64,000 nucleotides of DNA. Source: Streptomyces sp. D2-8. GTDB taxonomy: Bacteria; Actinomycetota; Actinomycetes; Streptomycetales; Streptomycetaceae. The number at the start of each line of letters is the position of its first letter. Positions within the stretch are counted from its first letter, which is position 1. The translations under genes were made by a program, and so were the position numbers. The notes beneath the pieces were generated by a model, which was given only the letters and a program-made list of their open reading frames with translations, had not been told where the DNA came from and searched no databases. Shown in pieces: positions 59,664 through 64,000 of this stretch. The DNA lies in assembly GCF_023184515.1 (NCBI RefSeq), contig NZ_JAAHBP010000002.1:62001-126000 (forward strand), written 5' to 3'.

Positions 59664-60461
59664 CTACACCGCTGCCGGCTCGGATTCCGTCGTGTCGGTT
59701 TCCTCCGCTGCCTTCTGGGCCCGCTCCCGGGCCTCGCGGCGGGCCAGGATCACCCAGCCGACCGGGACGGCCGCGGAGAACAGCCACCACTGGACGGCGT
59801 ACGCGTAGTTCAGCGCGGCGTCCTCCCTGCCGGGGTTGCCCATCAGCTCGGGGGTGTCGCCCTTGGGCTCGGGGGCCGTCTGGGCGATGTAGCCGCCGAG
59901 CACCCGGGCGTCCAGGCGGCGGGCCTGCTGCTCGCTGTTGATCAGCATGATCTGCCGGTCCGGCAGCCCCTGGAGGTTCTTGATGCCGCTCGCGGCGGTC
60001 GTCTCGTCGGGCATCAGCCGCCCCTGGACGGTGACCTCGCCGCTCGGCGGTGCGGGGACCTTCGGGAACGTGGTCTGGCTCGGGCCGTCGGAGGGGATCC
60101 AGCCCCGGTTGACCAGCAGCACCTTGCCGTCGTCCAGGACGAACGGGGTCAGGACGTGGTAGCCGACCTCGTCGTCGGAGTTGGTGCGGCGGCGGACGAC
60201 GACCTCGTCCTCGGTGTCGAAGCGGCCCTTCGCCGTCACGGTGCGGTACCGCTCGGCGCTGGTCACGGTGTGCCCGGGCGCGGTCAGCTTCTCCACGGGC
60301 ACCGGCTCGGCCGCCAGCGCGTCGGTGACCAGCTGGTTCCGGGCGGTGCGCTCCTCGTAGCGATGCATCTGCCAGATGCCCAGCCTGATCATCGTGGGGA
60401 TGAGAAGCAGGGCGATCAACGTGAGGATCACCCACTGCCGGGACATCAGGAAGCGGTACAC
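59664..60461 (-). CDS. SURF1-family cytochrome c oxidase biogenesis protein
   Basis: 265 residues from the GTG at 60461, where VYRFLMSRQWVILTLIALLL is the usual SURF1 beginning; an ATG at 60494 is possible but disrupts the hairpin described separately. Two membrane helices flank a periplasmic domain: helix 1 at 9-28, then WQMHRYEERTARNQL, VLLVNRGWIPSDGPSQTTFP and AYAVQWWLFSAAVPVGWVIL near the end. SURF1 helps insert heme a into oxidase subunit 1. It lies 49 bases downstream of a small zinc protein gene on the same strand. Confidence 0.9.
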   Translation of the reverse strand: MYRFLMSRQWVILTLIALLLIPTMIRLGIWQMHRYEERTARNQLVTDALAAEPVPVEKLTAPGHTVTSAERYRTVTAKGRFDTEDEVVVRRRTNSDDEVGYHVLTPFVLDDGKVLLVNRGWIPSDGPSQTTFPKVPAPPSGEVTVQGRLMPDETTAASGIKNLQGLPDRQIMLINSEQQARRLDARVLGGYIAQTAPEPKGDTPELMGNPGREDAALNYAYAVQWWLFSAAVPVGWVILARREARERAQKAAEETDTTESEPAAV

Positions 60462-60491
60462 CCCACGACCGTACAACTCGGTCGTGGGGTG
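60459..60491 (-). promoter_or_regulatory. Hairpin covering the SURF1 start codon
   Basis: On the minus strand CACCCCACGACCG (60491-60479) pairs perfectly with CGGTCGTGGGGTG (60471-60459), 7-nt loop. The last three bases of the stem are the GTG start codon, so initiation would require melting 13 base pairs. It could also terminate the transcript of the upstream zinc-protein gene. Confidence 0.55.
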
Positions 60492-60510
60492 CATTCATGC
60501 GGGTACGGGT

Positions 60511-60744
60511 TCACACCTTGTCGACAATTCCTACCTTTCCCTCCGCGCGGGCGCAGTGGGCGCCGCAGTACCAGTGGCCCTCGACCTCGACCCCCTGGCC
60601 GATGATCTGCACCCGGCAGTGCTCGCAGATGGGGGCCATGCGGTGGATCGCGCAGGAGAAGCAGTCGAAGACGTGCACCGCGCCCTGCGCGTGCACCTCG
60701 AAGGTCATTCCGTACTGATTGCCACATACCTCACAGGTCGCCAT
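60511..60744 (-). CDS. Small cysteine-rich zinc-binding protein
   Basis: 77 residues from the ATG at 60744. Four metal-binding pairs: CEVCGNQYG, FDCFSCAIH, CEHCRVQII and WYCGAHCAR, plus several histidines. This makes two zinc ribbons or a treble-clef pair. Proteins of this kind are common in Streptomyces and often called prokaryotic metallothionein-like. No clear ribosome site. Role unknown; it precedes SURF1, which handles heme and copper enzyme assembly. Confidence 0.8.
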   Translation of the reverse strand: MATCEVCGNQYGMTFEVHAQGAVHVFDCFSCAIHRMAPICEHCRVQIIGQGVEVEGHWYCGAHCARAEGKVGIVDKV

Positions 60745-60823
60745 GCGCCACAGGGTGAGCCGTCGTCCCCGTGCGGGCGAGCCGTCGCCGGGCGAGTCGC
60801 CCGGCAATCACCCGTCCGTACGG

Positions 60824-61825
60824 TCACCCCTCCGATGCCGGCTCCACATCCGCGAGGAGTTGCCCGAACGCCGCCTCGTCCACGACCGGCGTGCCGAACT
60901 GCCGGGCCTTGACGACCTTGGACGTGCCCGAGTCCGGGTCGTTCGTGACGAGCAGGCTGGTCAGCCGGGACAGACTCGTGGCCACATGCAGCCCGGCCTC
61001 GGTCGCGCGGTCCTCCAGCAGGTCCCGCTCGATGGAGGTGTCACCCGAGAAGGCGACCCGCATGCCCTGCTTGAGACGCCCGCCCTCCTCGTACCGCCCG
61101 GGGTTGGGGTAGGGGCAGGCGGGGCGCTTGCGGGACGGGCGCCAACTGCCGGGCCGGTAGCCGCCGTAGCCGCCGGGGCCCGCCTGCCGGCCGACGCGGG
61201 GCGCGGCGGGGCGGTCCGTCCACTCGGTCAGCGGCCGGCACTCGTGCAGCGGCAGCCGTACGTTGTTCGCCGCCGCCGTCCGCAGGCTCGGCCGGAACGC
61301 CTCCGCCAGCACGCGCGCGTCGTCCAGCGCGTGGTGCGCCCGCTGCTGGACGACGCCGAAGTGCGCCGCGAGGGACTCCAGCTTGTGGTTGGGCAGCGGC
61401 AGCCCGAGCTCCTTGGAGAGCGCGATGGTGCACAACCGCTGCCGCACCGGCGCCTCGCGCTCGGCGCGTGCGTACTCCCGGGCGATCATCTGCCAGTCGA
61501 AGACGGCGTTGTGCGCGACGAGCACCCGCCCCGCCAGCCGGGCGGTGAACTCCTCGGCGATCTCCGGGAAGAGGGGCGCCCCTTCGAGCGCCTCGCTCGT
61601 CAGTCCGTGGATCCAGACGGGGCCCGGGTCGCGCTCGGGGTTGACCGTCGTGTACCAGTGGTCCTCGACCTCGCCGCGCTCGTCCAGCCGGTAGACCGCC
61701 GCGGAGATGATGCGGTCGTCCCGGGCCAGGCCCGTGGTCTCCACGTCAACGACCGCGTACCCCTTGGGATACGCGGCCGGCCACGGCGTGGCAGAGAAAA
61801 CAGCGGTCGTCAGGTCTTCCAGCAT
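60824..61825 (-). CDS. DEDDh 3'-5' exonuclease with C-terminal BRCT domain
   Basis: 333 residues. Exonuclease domain 20-180: Exo I DVETTG at 27-32 (Asp and Glu), Exo II HNAVFDWQMIAREYA near 110, Exo III HHALDDARVLAEAF near 165. A Gly/Pro/Arg-rich linker (about 195-245) precedes a BRCT domain (GMRVAFSGDTSIERDLLEDRATEAGLHVA, VVDEAAFGQLL). It resembles the epsilon-type DNA polymerase III proofreading or DinG-like nuclease proteins. Probably acts in DNA repair; no partner gene nearby. Confidence 0.92.
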   Translation of the reverse strand: MLEDLTTAVFSATPWPAAYPKGYAVVDVETTGLARDDRIISAAVYRLDERGEVEDHWYTTVNPERDPGPVWIHGLTSEALEGAPLFPEIAEEFTARLAGRVLVAHNAVFDWQMIAREYARAEREAPVRQRLCTIALSKELGLPLPNHKLESLAAHFGVVQQRAHHALDDARVLAEAFRPSLRTAAANNVRLPLHECRPLTEWTDRPAAPRVGRQAGPGGYGGYRPGSWRPSRKRPACPYPNPGRYEEGGRLKQGMRVAFSGDTSIERDLLEDRATEAGLHVATSLSRLTSLLVTNDPDSGTSKVVKARQFGTPVVDEAAFGQLLADVEPASEG

Positions 61826-62039
61826 GGTCCCTGAGGATACGGGCCACGACTGACAGCGCCGTCCGACAGGTGCGCCCGCCGGGCACTTCCGATGCCCTCT
61901 CAGGCGTCTTGTCCGGTCTGTCCGTTCGCGGGGTGTACGTCTGATCGATACTCAGTCGATCTGCGGGCGTCTCGTCCGCCGACGTCCGTCCTCGTCCCGT
62001 ACCGGATTGGCGGAGATCGCCAAGAAGCAAGCGCGTACC

Positions 62040-62060
62040 GTCGGTAATACTTGTCGGTAA
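62040..62060. promoter_or_regulatory. GTCGGTAA direct repeat before the sterol-desaturase-like gene
   Basis: GTCGGTAA at 62040-62047 recurs at 62053-62060 (13-bp period), and TACCG-T-CGGTA overlaps the first copy as a small palindrome. It lies 42-63 bases upstream of the ATG. Possible operator; regulator unknown. Confidence 0.35.
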
Positions 62061-62102
62061 CAACGTCTAGTCGGGGCATCACGGCGGACCTACGGTGCTT
62101 GC

Positions 62103-63115
<1,013 letters not shown>

Positions 63116-63119
<4 letters not shown>

Positions 63120-63796
63120 ACCCCTCGCGCCTCCTCCTGGCCGCCTTCGGTCTCGCCGCCGCCGTCGACCTCGTCTCCCTCGCGGCCGGTTTCGACGCCG
63201 GGCACACCGTCGCCAAGCCCCTGCTGATGCCGCTCCTGGCCCTGTGGGCCGCCCTGCGCAAGGCGCCCCGGCCGCTCCTGGCCGCACTGCTGTTCGGATG
63301 GGGCGGGGACGTCCTGCTGCTGTCGGACGCCGAGCCGGCCTTCCTCGCGGGCATGGCCTCCTTCGCGGCGGGGCACGTCTGCTACCTCGCGCTCTTCGCG
63401 ACGTACGGCAGCCGGAACGCGGTCCCACGCGCGCGTGCGGGCGTCCTGGCGTTCGGCTACGCCACCGCCCTCGTCACGACCGTCGCGCTGCTGTGGCCGG
63501 ACCTGCCCGCCGACCTGCGCGTGCCCGTCGCCGGCTACAGCCTCCTGCTCACCGCCATGGCGTACCGGTCCGCCACCCGGCTCGGCCTCTTCGCGGGGCT
63601 CGGCGGGGCGCTGTTCCTGTTGTCCGACACGCTCATCGCGACCGGTGTCGCCGCGTGGCCGCAGCCGCCCCGGCCGGACTTCTGGATCATGCTCACGTAC
63701 ATCGCCGCGCAGGCGCTGCTGGCCGGCGGCACCCTCGGGGCGCTCGACGCGCGCAGGGCACCGGCCGCGACGTACGGCGAGATGCGCGCCGTCTGA
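63116..63796 (+). CDS. YhhN-family membrane protein (lysoplasmalogenase-like)
   Basis: 226 residues from a GTG overlapping the stop of the preceding gene. About seven membrane segments, with the YhhN core KPLLMPLLALWAAL, FGWGGDVLLL and FLAGMASFAAGHVCYLALF. Human TMEM86B and bacterial members hydrolyse lysoplasmalogens; some are of unknown function. Coupling with a sterol-desaturase-like enzyme suggests an ether-lipid or plasmalogen-related pathway (inference). Confidence 0.88.
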
Positions 63797-63809
63797 GACG
63801 CAACCGGCG

Positions 63810-64000
63810 TCACCAGCGGATGGGCACCGGAAGCGCCGTCAGCAGTCCGGACGCCGCGACCGCCAGGCCCAGGGCGGCCACCTCCGCCCGGGCCGGCGCG
63901 CAGGCGGTCAGCGGGTCGGCTGCCCGGCGCAGCCGTCGCCGGGCCCACACGGCGAGGCCGGCGACGACCACCACGAGGAGCACCTTGGCGAGCAGCGCGC
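63810..64000 (-). CDS. C-terminal end of a membrane protein, possibly CopD-like
   Basis: Only the last 63 residues are in the window, ending VPIRW and a TGA at 63812-63810. A membrane segment (KVLLVVVVAGLAVWARRRLR) and a second hydrophobic stretch near the end (AALGLAVAASGLLTAL) can be read. The pattern LLAKVLLVVVV-A-ARRRL recalls the CopD copper-resistance domain, but too little is visible to be sure. Convergent with the YhhN gene. Confidence 0.5.
   Translation of the reverse strand, partial: ALLAKVLLVVVVAGLAVWARRRLRRAADPLTACAPARAEVAALGLAVAASGLLTALPVPIRW

Overview
The window is a high-GC actinobacterial chromosome segment, almost certainly Streptomyces. Supporting features are the codon usage (third positions nearly all G or C), frequent GTG starts, ATGA/GTGA start-stop overlaps, a complete ectABCD cluster, an LAETG sortase substrate, a Gbn-type nucleoid protein and PhoP/PitH2-type phosphate genes. 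From memory, the gene order matches the S. coelicolor SCO1880 to about SCO1828 neighbourhood read in reverse. That is recalled synteny, not a search. No phage, plasmid, insertion sequence, CRISPR, rRNA or tRNA was seen.

Layout. 1-4.3 kb: secreted plant-polysaccharide enzymes (two-domain GH43, PL9-like and PL3 pectate lyases) with a shared palindrome of the kind reported upstream of Streptomyces xylanase genes. 4.4-13.4 kb: ECF sigma factor with a coupled membrane partner, purine permease, penicillin-binding protein, a NarL-type two-component system with a membrane protein, GNAT and IclR. 13.5-18.3 kb: ketoglutarate-semialdehyde dehydrogenase facing the IclR gene, DUF1349, GNAT, FrnE-type DsbA and an aminotransferase-V enzyme. 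18.4-21.6 kb: ectABCD (minus strand) with palindromes upstream and a duplicated ectD tail downstream. 22-26 kb: DinB, a second class-V aminotransferase, an amidohydrolase and an LAETG cell-wall protein.

26.1-43.6 kb: one cobalamin operon of 13 genes read leftward from a cobalamin riboswitch: cbiB, cobQ, cobN, chlI/D-like, cobO, cobB, cobI, cobM, cobL, cbiG-cobJ fusion, cobH, cbiX, cobC. Almost every junction overlaps or abuts, so translation is probably coupled along the chain. It mixes an aerobic-type chelatase (CobN) with CbiG/CbiX-type proteins.

43.7-45.3 kb: PitH2-type phosphate transporter with a PHO box and a small membrane partner. A decayed GH25 lysozyme fossil lies just upstream. 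45.8-49.8 kb: aldolase, alpha/beta hydrolase, a protein of unknown function and a VOC protein. 50.0-53.2 kb: an ABC-F ATPase behind a seven-codon leader peptide, then gbn, then an enoyl-CoA hydratase; this order is also found in mycobacteria (recalled). 53.2-56.4 kb: an Asp23/Gls24 and AmaP envelope-stress cluster. 56.4-64 kb: an atypical SDR, GH15, a 600-bp degenerate repeat tract, SURF1 with a hairpin over its start codon, a small zinc protein, a DEDDh-BRCT exonuclease, a sterol-desaturase-like protein, a YhhN protein and the 3' end of a membrane protein.

The most interesting signals are the leader peptide with two mutually exclusive hairpins before the ABC-F gene, the Gbn-type motifs in front of gbn itself, the ectD 3' scar differing only at synonymous positions, a dispersed Streptomyces repeat read in frame inside cobB, the GH25 fossil, and the SURF1 start hairpin.
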